Source of the DNA: Alistipes senegalensis
GTDB taxonomy: Bacteria > Pseudomonadota > Gammaproteobacteria > Burkholderiales > Burkholderiaceae_D
Direction of reading: 5' to 3'
DNA length: 64,000 nt
Assembly: GCA_023664945.1 (NCBI GenBank)
Contig: JAMPER010000004.1
Span: forward strand, 1 to 64,000
Part shown: one piece after another, positions 39,936-49,593 of the stretch
Numbering within the stretch: the first letter of the stretch is position 1
Layout: every line of letters begins with the position of its first letter
Position numbers and translations under genes: made by a program
The notes under the pieces: model-generated
Database searches by the model: none
Told to the model about the DNA's origin: nothing
The model's input: the letters and a program-made list of their open reading frames with translations, nothing else

Positions 39936-41603
39936 ATGTCCCAATACGTCTTTACAATGAACCGCCTGGGCAAAATTGTCCCGCCCAAACGCCATATCCT
40001 GAAAGATATCTCCCTTTCCTTTTTCCCCAGCGCCAAAATCGGCGTGCTGGGCCTAAACGGCTCGGGCAAATCCAGCCTCCTGAAAATCATGGCAGGCGAA
40101 GACAAGGATATCCTGGGCGAAGCCCGCGCCATGCCCAACCTGAAAATCGGCTACATGCCGCAGGAACCGCGGCTCGATCCCGAACAGACCGTCCGGCAGG
40201 CAGTGGAAAGCGGCCTGGGCGAAATCGCCGAGGCACAAAGCAAACTGGAAGCCGTTTACGCCGCCTATGCCGAACCCGATGCCGACTTTGACAAACTCGC
40301 CGAAGAACAGGCACGGCTTGAAGCCATCATTGCCGCAGGCGATGGAACCAGCCTGGAACAGCAGCTCGAAATGGCGGCAGACGCCCTGCGCCTGCCCCCC
40401 TGGGACGCCAAAATCGGCATCCTTTCCGGCGGCGAAAAACGCCGGGTCGCCCTTTGCCGCCTGCTGCTTTCCCGCCCGGACATGCTGCTTCTGGACGAAC
40501 CCACCAACCACCTTGACGCCGAATCCGTCGAATGGCTGGAGCAATTCCTCCACCGCTTCCCCGGCACCGTGGTTGCCATTACCCACGACCGTTACTTCCT
40601 CGACAATGCCGCCGAATGGATCCTGGAACTCGACCGGGGCCAGGGCATCCCGTGGAAAGGCAACTACAGCTCCTGGCTGGAACAAAAAAGCACCCGGCTC
40701 AAACAGGAAGAAGCCGCCGAATCCTCCCGGCAGAAAACCATCGCCAAAGAACTGGAATGGGTGCGCCAGAACCCCAAAGGCCGCCAGGCCAAAAGCAAGG
40801 CGCGCCTGACCCGCTTTAACGAGCTGTCCGAATACGAATACCAGAAACGCAACGAAACGCAGGAAATCTTCATCCCCGTTGCCGAACGGCTCGGCAACGA
40901 CGTCATTGAATTCAGCAACGTCTCCAAAGGCTACGGCGACCGCCTGCTCATCGACAACTTAAGCTTTTCCATCCCGCCCGGCGCCATTGTCGGCGTCATT
41001 GGCCCCAACGGCGCAGGCAAATCCACCCTTTTCAGGATGATCGCAGGCCAGGAACAGCCCGACAGCGGCGAAATCAGCATCGGCCAGACCGTCCGCATTT
41101 CCCTGGTGGACCAGACCCGCGAAGCATTGGACAACAACAAGACCGTCTTTGAAGACATCAGCAACGGCGCAGACATCCTCTCCGTCGGCCGCTTTGAAAT
41201 GCCCTCCCGCGCCTATCTGGGCCGCTTCAACTTCAAGGGGTCCGACCAGCAGAAAAAAGTCGGCAACCTCTCCGGCGGCGAACGCGGCAGGCTGCACCTG
41301 GCAAAAACCCTCATGCAGGGCGGCAACGTGCTGCTTTTGGATGAACCATCCAACGACCTGGACGTGGAAACCCTCCGCGCCCTGGAAGATGCCCTCCTGG
41401 AATTTGCCGGCAGTGCCATCGTCATCTCCCATGACCGCTGGTTTTTAGACCGCATCGCCACCCACATCCTGGCCTTTGAGGGCGATTCGCAAGTCACCTT
41501 CTTTACCGGCAACTACCAGGAATACGAGGCAGACAAACGCAAGCGCCTGGGCGAAGAAGGCGCGCGGCCCAAACGCCTCCGCTACAAGCCGGTTACCCGC
41601 TAG
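39936..41603 (+). CDS. ettA: ABC-F translational throttle EttA
   Basis: The 555-aa ribosome-associated ATPase (E. coli EttA 555) has two ABC domains without membrane spans. Walker A motifs are GLNGSGKSS and GPNGAGKST; signatures are LSGGEKRRVALC and LSGGERGRLHLA; Walker B LLLDEPTNHLD and LLLDEPSNDLD. The basic linker with WVRQNPKGRQAKSKARLTRF is the P-site tRNA-interaction motif. It senses the ADP/ATP ratio and gates the first peptide bond. The ATG at 39936 gives the canonical MSQYVFTMNRL start; the long open frame upstream is antisense to rmlD. Confidence 0.96.
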   Translation: MSQYVFTMNRLGKIVPPKRHILKDISLSFFPSAKIGVLGLNGSGKSSLLKIMAGEDKDILGEARAMPNLKIGYMPQEPRLDPEQTVRQAVESGLGEIAEAQSKLEAVYAAYAEPDADFDKLAEEQARLEAIIAAGDGTSLEQQLEMAADALRLPPWDAKIGILSGGEKRRVALCRLLLSRPDMLLLDEPTNHLDAESVEWLEQFLHRFPGTVVAITHDRYFLDNAAEWILELDRGQGIPWKGNYSSWLEQKSTRLKQEEAAESSRQKTIAKELEWVRQNPKGRQAKSKARLTRFNELSEYEYQKRNETQEIFIPVAERLGNDVIEFSNVSKGYGDRLLIDNLSFSIPPGAIVGVIGPNGAGKSTLFRMIAGQEQPDSGEISIGQTVRISLVDQTREALDNNKTVFEDISNGADILSVGRFEMPSRAYLGRFNFKGSDQQKKVGNLSGGERGRLHLAKTLMQGGNVLLLDEPSNDLDVETLRALEDALLEFAGSAIVISHDRWFLDRIATHILAFEGDSQVTFFTGNYQEYEADKRKRLGEEGARPKRLRYKPVTR

Positions 41604-41674
41604 GCCGGGGCATTAGGTAAAAAAACGCGCCTGCATTACAATACAACCCTTTATTGAGGCTCTCCGAACGCACC

Positions 41675-42478
41675 GTGTCCAATATTGTTGAAATCCGCAA
41701 CCTGGCTTTCCGTTACGGGGAACGGCCCATCCTGTCGGAACTGAACATGGCCTTCCCCAAAGGCAAGGTCATTGCCGTCATGGGCGGCTCCGGCTCCGGG
41801 AAAACCACCATCCTGCGCCTGATCGGCGGGCAAGTCTTCCCCCAGTCCGGCCAGGTGCTGATTGATGGCGAAGCCATCCATGACCAGGATACCGCCGGCA
41901 TCTACCGCCTGCGCCGCAAAATGGGCATGCTGTTTCAGTACGGCGCGCTGTTTACCGACCTGTCCGTCTTTGAAAACGTCGCCTTCCCCCTAAGAGAACA
42001 AACCAACCTGCCGGAAGAACTGATCCACGACCTGGTGCTGATGAAACTGCATACCGTGGGCCTGAGAAACGCCGCCTGGATGAAACCGGCCGAAATATCG
42101 GGCGGCATGGCCCGCCGCGTGGCGCTGGCCAGGACCATCGCCCTGGACCCGGAACTCATCATGTATGACGAGCCGTTCGCCGGGCTGGACCCCATCTCCA
42201 TGGGCGTCACCGCCAACCTTATCCGCCGCTTAAACGACGCCTTGAATTCCACCTCAATCGTCGTTTCCCACGATGTGGAAGAATCCTTTGCCATTGCCGA
42301 TTACGTCTATTTCCTTTCCGAAGGGCGTATTGTCGCGCACGGCACGCCGCAGGAAATGCGCGAATCGGAAGAACCCTACGTCCGGCAATTCGTCCACGCC
42401 GAAACCGACGGGCCGGTTCCCTTCCACTACCCCGGCAAATCGCTGGCGGAAGACCTGGGCCTGGAGGCATCCGCATGA
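41675..42478 (+). CDS. mlaF: Phospholipid transport ATPase MlaF
   Basis: Cytoplasmic ATPase of the MlaFEDB complex that maintains outer-membrane lipid asymmetry. The product is about 267 aa. Walker A is GGSGSGKTT, the signature region AEISGGMARRVALART, and Walker B IMYDEPFAGLDP. The GTG at 41675 begins SNIVEIRNLAFRYGE, the normal N terminus; a TTG at 41654 in frame is possible because GAGG lies close to it. mlaE follows with a 4-bp overlap. The set mlaF-E-D-A-C-B is colinear, with mlaA inserted as usual for betaproteobacteria. Confidence 0.94.
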   Translation: MSNIVEIRNLAFRYGERPILSELNMAFPKGKVIAVMGGSGSGKTTILRLIGGQVFPQSGQVLIDGEAIHDQDTAGIYRLRRKMGMLFQYGALFTDLSVFENVAFPLREQTNLPEELIHDLVLMKLHTVGLRNAAWMKPAEISGGMARRVALARTIALDPELIMYDEPFAGLDPISMGVTANLIRRLNDALNSTSIVVSHDVEESFAIADYVYFLSEGRIVAHGTPQEMRESEEPYVRQFVHAETDGPVPFHYPGKSLAEDLGLEASA

Positions 42479-43251
42479 TCAGTTACATCGCCCTCCTGGG
42501 GCTTAAAACCCGCCGGCTGGTAGCCGGCATCGGCTACGCCTTCCGGATGTTCCTGAAACTTACCGGCGCCATCTTCCGCGTCATCCGGCGGCCGCGCCTC
42601 ATTACCGACCAGATCCACTTCATCGGCAACCATTCCGTTTTGCTCATCACCGTTGCCGGGCTTTTCGTCGGCTTCGTCCTTGGCCTGCAAGGCTACTACA
42701 TCCTCAACAAATACGGCTCCGAACAGGCGCTGGGCACCCTGGTTGCGCTGGCCCTGCTGCGCGAGCTGGGCCCGGTCATCACCGCCCTCCTGTATGCCGG
42801 CAGGGCAGGCACCTCGCTCACAGCCGAAATCGGCCTCATGAAAGCCGGCGAGCAGCTGGCCGCCATGGACATGATGGCAGTCAACCCCCTTGACCGCGTG
42901 CTGGCCCCCCGGTTCTGGGCAGGCATCATCTCCATGCCCTTTCTGGCCACCCTTTTCAGCTCCGTCGGCATCCTGGGCGGCTACATCGTCGGCGTTTTGC
43001 TCATCGGCGTGGATGACGGCGCTTTCTGGTCGCAGATGCAAAGCAACGTGGATATCTGGATGGATATTGGCAACGGGCTGGTCAAAAGCCTGGTTTTCGG
43101 TTTTGCCGTGACCTTCCTGGCCCTGTTCCAGGGCTATGAAGCCCAGCCGACGCCGGAAGGCGTTTCCCTTGCCACCACCCGGACAGTCGTTTACTCGTCG
43201 CTTCTGGTGTTATGGCTGGACTTCCTGATGACCGCACTGATGTTTAACTGA
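42475..43251 (+). CDS. mlaE: Phospholipid transport permease MlaE
   Basis: The 258-aa inner-membrane permease has about five to six spans. Family landmarks are LVALALLRELGPVITALLYA (about 85-105), AGTSLTAEIGLMKAGEQLAA and AMDMMAVNPLDRVLAPRFWA. It dimerises at the core of MlaFEDB and passes phospholipids between MlaD and the inner membrane. It overlaps mlaF by 4 bp (ATGA). A 129-bp gap without a gene separates it from mlaD, which could hold an internal promoter. Confidence 0.95.
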   Translation: MISYIALLGLKTRRLVAGIGYAFRMFLKLTGAIFRVIRRPRLITDQIHFIGNHSVLLITVAGLFVGFVLGLQGYYILNKYGSEQALGTLVALALLRELGPVITALLYAGRAGTSLTAEIGLMKAGEQLAAMDMMAVNPLDRVLAPRFWAGIISMPFLATLFSSVGILGGYIVGVLLIGVDDGAFWSQMQSNVDIWMDIGNGLVKSLVFGFAVTFLALFQGYEAQPTPEGVSLATTRTVVYSSLLVLWLDFLMTALMFN

Positions 43252-43380
43252 AAAAGCAGGATTTTCCAATAATTTGCCCTGCCAAGCTTCTGTGTCAAAT
43301 ATGAGACATTTTACGGGTTTTCCGCCTTTTTCCGGCAAACGGGAACAGGCGGCCGATTAACAAACTGGTATTATTTTTTT

Positions 43381-43854
43381 ATGCAACGCAAATCTCTGGA
43401 TATCTGGGTCGGGTTCTTTGTCATCATCGGCGCACTGGGACTGATGTTCCTCGCGCTCAAGGCAGGCAACATGAGTTCCCTGTCGTTTGAGAAAACCTAT
43501 TCCGTCACCACCCGCTTCGACAACATCGGCGGGCTGAAACCCCGTGCGCCCATCAAAAGCGCGGGGGTAGTCGTCGGCCGCGTCGGCGATATCAGCTTTG
43601 ACGACGAGGAATTCCGCGCCCAGGTCATGCTCCAGATTGAGGAGCGCTACCGCTTTCCCAAAGACAGCAGCGCCAAAATATTGACATCGGGTTTGCTGGG
43701 GGAACAATATATCAGTATCGAGCCCGGCGGGGACGATAAAAACCTGGCCAACGGCGACCAGATCACCATGACCCAGTCCGCCATGGTGCTGGAAAACCTC
43801 ATCAGCCAGTTTATCTACAGCAAGGCGACAGAAGAAAAGGACGCTGAGAAATGA
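43381..43854 (+). CDS. mlaD: Phospholipid-binding MCE protein MlaD
   Basis: The 157-aa inner-membrane-anchored protein has one N-terminal transmembrane helix (about 8-30: VGFFVIIGALGLMFLALKAG) and a single MCE domain (about 38-120) with NIGGLKPRAPIKSAGVVVGR and KILTSGLLGEQYISIEPGG. Six copies form the ring that receives lipid from MlaC. The length is typical. Its stop overlaps the ATG of mlaA. A short hydrophilic tail follows the ring domain. Confidence 0.94.
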   Translation: MQRKSLDIWVGFFVIIGALGLMFLALKAGNMSSLSFEKTYSVTTRFDNIGGLKPRAPIKSAGVVVGRVGDISFDDEEFRAQVMLQIEERYRFPKDSSAKILTSGLLGEQYISIEPGGDDKNLANGDQITMTQSAMVLENLISQFIYSKATEEKDAEK

Positions 43855-44774
43855 GCATCACATCACGATTGACCAAACTGGGCGCGGCCCTCTCCCTGGC
43901 TGCGCTGGCAGCCGGATGCGCACACAGCCCGAACGACCCGCTGGAAGGCTACAACCGCCAGGCTTTCTATTTCACCGAAGCCATGGATACCGTCGTGGTC
44001 AAACCGGTTGCCACCGGCTACCACGAGCTGCTGCCCGAAGCCGTCCAGACCATGGTGGGCAACTTCTTCGGCAACCTTGCCGATGTCTGGATCGCCTTTA
44101 ACAACTTCCTCCAGGGCCGGGGGGACGAAGGCTTCTCCGATGTCTCGCGCGTCATGGTCAACACCTTTGCCGGCATCGGCGGCCTAATTGACGTTGCGTC
44201 AGACGCCGGCCTGCCCAAGCACAATGAAGATTTCGGCCAAACCCTGGGCGTATGGGGCGTACCGGCCGGCCCGTACTTCTACATCCCCATCCTGGGGCCC
44301 TCCACCATCCGGGATACCGTCGCCGCGCCAGCCGACTACTGGTTTGGCGATCCCGTCACCTACATTGACGACGATACCGTCATGTGGAGCATGGTCGCCC
44401 TGCGCGGCATCAGCAAACGGGCAGAACTCCTGGATGCCTCCACCGTCATAGACGATGCGGCCATCGACAAATACGAATTCCTGCGCGATGCCTACCTGCA
44501 ACGCCGCCAGCGCATGGTCCATGACAAAGACCTGGCCGACAGCCAGTGGGAAAACGCCACCGAAGAGAAAAAAGAAGCCGAATTCCAGCCCTGGCTGCCC
44601 AGCAGCGAACTCAAGCCCGAAGCCCGCCCGGCAGGAGAAACCGTCAAGGCCGCGGCCGAACCTGAAGCCCTCCCGGCACAGGCAGCCGAGCCCCTGCCTG
44701 CCGCCCGCAACGAAACGGCAGGCGCACCGGGAACCGGCCCGGCAACCGCGGAAACCGCGGCGAGAATTGACTGA
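43851..44774 (+). CDS. mlaA: Outer-membrane lipoprotein MlaA (VacJ)
   Basis: The 307-aa lipoprotein removes mislocalised phospholipid from the outer leaflet. The signal peptide ends at lipobox LAAGC (Cys about 23). The mature domain has NDPLEGYNRQAFYFTEAMDT, FNNFLQGRGDEGFSDVSRVM, LGVWGVPAGPYFYIPILGPS and the following STIRD segment, all MlaA hallmarks. After about residue 240 there is an extra Ala/Pro/Glu-rich tail absent from E. coli MlaA. It sits between mlaD and mlaC, as in other betaproteobacteria. Confidence 0.95.
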   Translation: MSITSRLTKLGAALSLAALAAGCAHSPNDPLEGYNRQAFYFTEAMDTVVVKPVATGYHELLPEAVQTMVGNFFGNLADVWIAFNNFLQGRGDEGFSDVSRVMVNTFAGIGGLIDVASDAGLPKHNEDFGQTLGVWGVPAGPYFYIPILGPSTIRDTVAAPADYWFGDPVTYIDDDTVMWSMVALRGISKRAELLDASTVIDDAAIDKYEFLRDAYLQRRQRMVHDKDLADSQWENATEEKKEAEFQPWLPSSELKPEARPAGETVKAAAEPEALPAQAAEPLPAARNETAGAPGTGPATAETAARID

Positions 44775-44818
44775 GACACCCCTTTTTGAACAACCCTTTT
44801 CACTGAAGAAGAAAACCA

Positions 44819-45460
44819 ATGAACCCGATGAAAAACTGGCTGGTATGGTGCCTGGCCTCGCTGATTATTGCCGTTGCCGTACAGGCCCATGCCCAGGAAA
44901 CGCCGGATGCCCTCGTCAAACGGGTCAGCCTGGAAGTGCTCAACACCGCCCAACAGGACAAAAACATCAAAAAAGGCGATATGCAGCGCATTTCCCGGCT
45001 GGTTGAAGAAAAAGTCATGCCGCATGTTGACTTCCGCAAAACCACTTCCCTGGCAGTTGGTAAAGCCTGGCGCCAGGCCACGCCCGAACAGCGCGAAGAG
45101 CTGACCAAACAGTTCCACGACCTGCTGTTCTATACTTACGCCAGCGCCATTTCCAAAGTGGAAAACGGCTGCAAACTGCAATTCCAGCCCCTGCGCGCCA
45201 AGGCAGATGCAACCGATGTCATCGTCAACTCGCGCATCATCCTGCCCCGCAACCCGGAACCCATCCTGCTTGGCTACCGCCTGGAAAAACAGGAAAACGG
45301 CTGGAAAATCTACGACATTAACGTCCTGGGCGCCTGGCTGGTGGAAACCTACAAAACCACCTTTACCAACGAAATCGCCCGTTCCGGGATCGATGGCTTA
45401 ATCAAGACCCTCCAGGAAAAAAACGCCGCCCTGTCCAAAAACACAAAACCGGCCAAATAA
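44819..45460 (+). CDS. mlaC: Periplasmic phospholipid-binding protein MlaC
   Basis: The 213-aa secreted shuttle carries phospholipid between MlaA and MlaD. The signal peptide ends near VQAHA-QETP. The mature part has VMPHVDFRKTTSLAVGKAWR, EELTKQFHDLLFYTYASAIS and DINVLGAWLVETYKTTFTNE, the standard MlaC blocks. It lies 44 bp after mlaA, 15 bp before the STAS gene. Confidence 0.95.
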   Translation: MNPMKNWLVWCLASLIIAVAVQAHAQETPDALVKRVSLEVLNTAQQDKNIKKGDMQRISRLVEEKVMPHVDFRKTTSLAVGKAWRQATPEQREELTKQFHDLLFYTYASAISKVENGCKLQFQPLRAKADATDVIVNSRIILPRNPEPILLGYRLEKQENGWKIYDINVLGAWLVETYKTTFTNEIARSGIDGLIKTLQEKNAALSKNTKPAK

Positions 45461-45475
45461 GCCGCACCTTTCAGT

Positions 45476-45757
45476 ATGTCTGCCACCGCCATTACCAGCC
45501 TGTCGTTTTCCAGCGCCAAAGCGGCGCTGAAAACCGGGCTTGACGCCATCAGAGGCGGCCATGCCACCTTTGATTTGGGCAGCATAGCCCAGGCCGATTC
45601 CTCCGGCATCGCCGTCATGCTGGCCTGGCAGCGCGCGGCAAAAGCAACAGGCGTGCCGCTGGCCTTCATCAATGTCCCGGACAGCATCCTGAGCCTGGCA
45701 TCCCTGTATGGCGTAACAACCCTCCTGGGGCTGCCCCAGCCTGTTGCTTCCCGCTAG
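45476..45757 (+). CDS. mlaB: STAS-domain protein MlaB
   Basis: The 93-aa cytoplasmic STAS protein binds MlaF and supports its activity. The fold is recognisable from FDLGSIAQADSSGIAVMLAW (conserved Asp-Ser-Ser/Gly turn, about 36-55) and the following VPLAFINVPDSILSLASLYG. It closes the mla operon. No strong ribosome site is seen; the ATG at 45476 gives the normal N terminus. The next gene starts 103 bp later. Confidence 0.9.
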   Translation: MSATAITSLSFSSAKAALKTGLDAIRGGHATFDLGSIAQADSSGIAVMLAWQRAAKATGVPLAFINVPDSILSLASLYGVTTLLGLPQPVASR

Positions 45758-45859
45758 CGTAGCTTCATCCCGTGCAGATGACACTGCAACCCTGTTGCCT
45801 GCCGTGTCTGCTTTTCCGCCCTTTGCCGCGCCCGGCTGCCTCGCCTGCCTCCTCCTGCC

Positions 45860-46774
45860 ATGACAGCCATTGAAATCAAAAACATCAGCAAACGCTACGG
45901 CAGCCTGCAAGCATTAAAAGACATTTCCCTTTCCATTGGCGAAGGTGAATTTTTCGGCCTGCTCGGCCCGAACGGGGCCGGGAAAACCACACTCATCTCC
46001 ATCATGGCAGGCCTCGCCAGGGCAGACGCCGGATGCGTGCGCATCATGGGGCACGATACCGTCACGCACTTCCAGGCCGCCCGCAAAAACATCGGCGTTG
46101 TTCCCCAGGAACTGGTTTTCGACCCGTTCTTTACCGTCAGGGAAACCTTAAGACTGCAATCCGGCTACTTCGGGCTCAAAAAAAATGACGACTGGATTGA
46201 CGAAGTCATGCACAACCTGGGCTTAAAAGACAAGGCCAACGCCAACATGCGCGCACTCTCCGGCGGCATGAAACGGCGGGTGCTGGTCGCGCAGGCGCTG
46301 GTCCACAAGCCGCCTGTCATCGTCCTGGACGAGCCGACAGCCGGCGTGGATGTCGAACTGCGCCAGACCCTCTGGCAATTCATCGGCCGCCTGAACCGGA
46401 AAGAAAAACATACCGTCGTGCTGACCACCCACTACCTGGAAGAAGCCCAGACCTGGTGCAGCCGGATCGCCATGCTGCAACAGGGCAGCATCGTCGCGCT
46501 GGATACCACCGAAGCACTCATTCACCAGGCCGCCGACACCCGGATGATCATCCGGCTTGAAGCAGGCGAACTGCCCGAAACAATCCTTGCCCGCTACAAG
46601 ACAGAAAAAGCCGCCGCTGCCCCTGGCGCCTGGGCACTCGCCATCAAGGGGCCTGCCGATATTGAACACATCCTCTTCACCCTCCGTGAAGCCGGCCTCA
46701 CTGTTGCCGACATGCAGCTCAACCAACCCGATCTGGAAGAAGTCTTTCTCCGGATCATGCAAAACCGGAACTGA
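45860..46774 (+). CDS. ABC-2 type exporter ATPase (YadG-like)
   Basis: The 304-aa ATP-binding subunit has Walker A GPNGAGKTT (about 39-47), signature ALSGGMKRRVLVAQAL, Walker B VIVLDEPTAGVD and the switch His in VLTTHYLEEA. A C-terminal domain of about 80 residues follows, as in YadG. It is coupled to the permease that starts 2 bp after its stop. The substrate is not known; in Burkholderiales this pair regularly separates the mla operon from murA. Confidence 0.93.
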   Translation: MTAIEIKNISKRYGSLQALKDISLSIGEGEFFGLLGPNGAGKTTLISIMAGLARADAGCVRIMGHDTVTHFQAARKNIGVVPQELVFDPFFTVRETLRLQSGYFGLKKNDDWIDEVMHNLGLKDKANANMRALSGGMKRRVLVAQALVHKPPVIVLDEPTAGVDVELRQTLWQFIGRLNRKEKHTVVLTTHYLEEAQTWCSRIAMLQQGSIVALDTTEALIHQAADTRMIIRLEAGELPETILARYKTEKAAAAPGAWALAIKGPADIEHILFTLREAGLTVADMQLNQPDLEEVFLRIMQNRN

Positions 46775-46775
46775 C

Positions 46776-47537
46776 ATGCCCTCCTCGCCCTTTTTCACCC
46801 TGCTTTACAAGGAAATCTGGCGCTTCTGGAAAGTGGCAACCCAAACCATTGCCGCGCCGGTTATCACCTCGCTGCTTTACCTGCTCATCTTCGGCCAGGC
46901 CCTGGAAAACCGCATCCAGGTGTACGAAGGCATCGCCTATACCGCCTTCCTCATTCCCGGCCTCGTCATGATGAGCCTGTTGCAAAACGCCTTTGCCAAT
47001 GCCTCATCTTCCCTCATCCAGTCCAAAATCAACGGCAGCCTGGTCTTTGCGCTTTTGGCGCCCCTTTCCTACCTGGAATGGTTCGGCGCCTACCTCCTTG
47101 CCGCCGTCTTTCGCGGCCTGGTTGTCGGCGCGGGCGTCTTCCTCATCACCTGCTGGTTTACCCGCCTCCCCTTCGCCGCGCCCGCCTGGATCATCGTCTT
47201 TGCCCTTCTGTCCGCCGCCATCCTGGGCAGCCTGGGCATCATTGCCGGCATCTGCTCGGACAAATTCGACCAGCTCGCCAGCTTCCAGAACTTCCTCATC
47301 ATGCCGGCCACCTTCCTCTCCGGCGTTTTTTACTCCATCCGTGCCCTGCCGCCCTTCTGGCAAACCGTCTCCCGGTTCAACCCCTTCTTCTATATGGTGG
47401 ACGGCTTCCGCTACGGCTTTTTGGGGCAATCCGACGTCAACCCCTGCTTCAGCCTTGCCGTTGCCGCCGCCTTTTTCCTTTTTCTGGCCGCCGTCACCCT
47501 GCATATCCTGAAAAGCGGGTATAAATTACGCCGCTAA
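46776..47537 (+). CDS. ABC-2 type exporter permease (YadH-like)
   Basis: The 253-aa membrane subunit has six predicted spans. The sequence begins [20 protein letters not shown] and has the ABC-2 landmarks [20 protein letters not shown] and [20 protein letters not shown], then [16 protein letters not shown]. The ATG at 46776 is just after the stop of the ATPase gene. The downstream gap to murA is 82 bp; a bolA-type gene often found there in Burkholderiales is absent. Confidence 0.93.
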   Translation: MPSSPFFTLLYKEIWRFWKVATQTIAAPVITSLLYLLIFGQALENRIQVYEGIAYTAFLIPGLVMMSLLQNAFANASSSLIQSKINGSLVFALLAPLSYLEWFGAYLLAAVFRGLVVGAGVFLITCWFTRLPFAAPAWIIVFALLSAAILGSLGIIAGICSDKFDQLASFQNFLIMPATFLSGVFYSIRALPPFWQTVSRFNPFFYMVDGFRYGFLGQSDVNPCFSLAVAAAFFLFLAAVTLHILKSGYKLRR

Positions 47538-47619
47538 AGCCGTAGAATACTGTTTTTTCCCGCCAGGCAGCCCGAAAACTGTCCTGCGGGAATCCGGCCT
47601 TACCCCAAAACGAACAGAC

Positions 47620-48873
47620 ATGGACAAACTGATTATTTCCGGCGGGAACCGCCTTTCCGGGGAAATCCCTATTTCCGGCGCAAAAAACGCGGCGCTGCCG
47701 ATCCTGTGTGCCGGCATCCTCACCGCCGATACCCTTTCCCTTTCCAATGTGCCGCACCTCAAGGATGTGCAAACCATGCTGCGTCTTCTGGAAAAACTCG
47801 GCATTAAAACCGCACAGGAAGGCAAAACGCTGTCCATCAACGGCAGCGGCATCAACCGCTTCTGCGCCCCCTACGAACTGGTCAAGACCATGCGCGCCTC
47901 CATCCTGGTGCTGGGTCCGCTGCTCGCCCGTTTCGGGCAGGCCCAGGTCTCCCTGCCCGGCGGCTGCGCCATCGGCTCGCGGCCCGTTGAACAGCACATC
48001 AAGGGCTTACAGGCCATGGGCGCCGAAATCGAAGTATCCGGCGGCTACATCCATGCCAAAGCCGGGCGCTTAAAAGGCGCACGCATCACCACCGACATGA
48101 TCACCGTCACCGGCACAGAAAACCTGCTCATGGCCGCCACACTGGCAGAAGGGGAAACCGTCCTGGAAAACGCCGCGCGCGAACCTGAAGTCACCGACTT
48201 GGCCCGCCTGCTCGTGAAAATGGGCGCAAAAATCGAAGGCATCGGCACCGCCCGCCTGGTTATCCACGGTACAAACCGCCTGCACGGCGCTTCCCATGAA
48301 GTCATTGCCGACCGCATCGAAACCGGCACCTTCCTGTGTGCCGTCGCGGCAGCCGGAGGCGATGTCACCCTCACCCGCACGCGGGATGATATCCTGGACG
48401 CCGTTCTTGATAAAATAAGGGAAACCGGCGCAGACATTACCTGCGGCGATACATGGATACGTATCCGCATGGACAATCGCCCCAGGGGCGTCAGCTTCCG
48501 GACAACCGAATACCCGGGCTTTCCGACAGATATGCAGGCCCAGTTCATGGCAGTCAACTGCATTGCCAGCACAGCCAGCCATGCGGTTGAAACCATCTTT
48601 GAAAACCGTTTCATGCACGTACAGGAACTAAACCGGCTGGGCGCCAGAATCAAGACCGAAGGCAACACTGCCTTTGTCAGTAATGTGGATAAGCTGATCG
48701 GCGCGCCCGTCATGGCAACCGACCTGCGCGCCTCCGCCTCCCTCGTCATCGCCGGGCTGGCCGCCCAGGGCGAAACCCATGTCAACCGCATCTACCACCT
48801 GGACCGCGGTTACGACCGCATGGAAGAAAAACTCAACGCCGTCGGCGCCCACATACAAAGAGTCACACAATGA
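47620..48873 (+). CDS. murA: UDP-N-acetylglucosamine 1-carboxyvinyltransferase
   Basis: First committed step of peptidoglycan synthesis, transfer of enolpyruvate from PEP to UDP-GlcNAc. The 417-aa product has Lys22-Asn23 in SGAKNAALP, and the fosfomycin-sensitive Cys116 in [15 protein letters not shown], as in E. coli MurA (419 aa). [20 protein letters not shown] is near residue 300 and [13 protein letters not shown] is at the C terminus. hisG overlaps its end by 4 bp, the conserved murA-hisG link of betaproteobacteria. Confidence 0.97.
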   Translation: MDKLIISGGNRLSGEIPISGAKNAALPILCAGILTADTLSLSNVPHLKDVQTMLRLLEKLGIKTAQEGKTLSINGSGINRFCAPYELVKTMRASILVLGPLLARFGQAQVSLPGGCAIGSRPVEQHIKGLQAMGAEIEVSGGYIHAKAGRLKGARITTDMITVTGTENLLMAATLAEGETVLENAAREPEVTDLARLLVKMGAKIEGIGTARLVIHGTNRLHGASHEVIADRIETGTFLCAVAAAGGDVTLTRTRDDILDAVLDKIRETGADITCGDTWIRIRMDNRPRGVSFRTTEYPGFPTDMQAQFMAVNCIASTASHAVETIFENRFMHVQELNRLGARIKTEGNTAFVSNVDKLIGAPVMATDLRASASLVIAGLAAQGETHVNRIYHLDRGYDRMEEKLNAVGAHIQRVTQ

Positions 48874-49583
48874 ATACCGCTGAAAGCCCCCTAGCTTCAC
48901 AGGAACTGGTGCTTGCCCTTTCCAAAGGCCGGATTTTTGACGAAACCCTGCCCCTTCTTGAAGAAGCCGGCATCCGCGTCCTGGAAGATCCCGATACCTC
49001 CCGCAAGCTCATCCTGCCCACCAACCAGCCGTCCGTCAGGGTCATCATCGTCCGCGCCTCCGATGTGCCCACCTATGTGCAATACGGCGCGGCAGACCTG
49101 GGCATTGCCGGCAAAGACGTGCTCCAGGAACACAGCGGCGCGGGCCTGTACCAGCCCATAGACCTGCACATTGCAAAATGCCGCCTTTCCGTTGCCGTGC
49201 GCGAGCATTTCGACTATGCCGCCGCCATCCGGCAGGGCGCGCGCCTGCGCATTGCCAGCAAATATGTCCAGGCCGCGCGGGAACACTTCGCCAAAAAAGG
49301 CGTGCATGTCGATCTCATCAAACTGTACGGCTCCATGGAGCTGGCTCCGCTCGTCGGGCTGGCAGACGTCATCGTTGACCTGGTCAGCACCGGCAACACC
49401 CTGAAAGCCAACCATCTGGTTGAAGTGGAAAAAATACAGGACATTACTTCCCGCCTCATCGTCAACCAGGCCTCGCTCAAGCTGAAACAGCCGCTGTTGA
49501 AACCCATCATGGACGCTTTCAAAAAAGCCTCCGTCCGGCTGGACGAATCCACAGACGAATTTGCCAATCCCCACCTGTACTGA
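48870..49583 (+). CDS. hisG: ATP phosphoribosyltransferase, short form
   Basis: First step of histidine synthesis, from ATP and PRPP. The 237-aa product lacks the C-terminal regulatory domain of long HisG, so it should need HisZ for activity and feedback control; hisZ is not in this window. Motifs: [20 protein letters not shown] (about 12-31), [13 protein letters not shown], and [20 protein letters not shown] with the PRPP-binding loop. It overlaps murA by 4 bp and heads the his run. Confidence 0.96.
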   Translation: MNTAESPLASQELVLALSKGRIFDETLPLLEEAGIRVLEDPDTSRKLILPTNQPSVRVIIVRASDVPTYVQYGAADLGIAGKDVLQEHSGAGLYQPIDLHIAKCRLSVAVREHFDYAAAIRQGARLRIASKYVQAAREHFAKKGVHVDLIKLYGSMELAPLVGLADVIVDLVSTGNTLKANHLVEVEKIQDITSRLIVNQASLKLKQPLLKPIMDAFKKASVRLDESTDEFANPHLY

Positions 49584-49593
49584 GGAACCGAAC

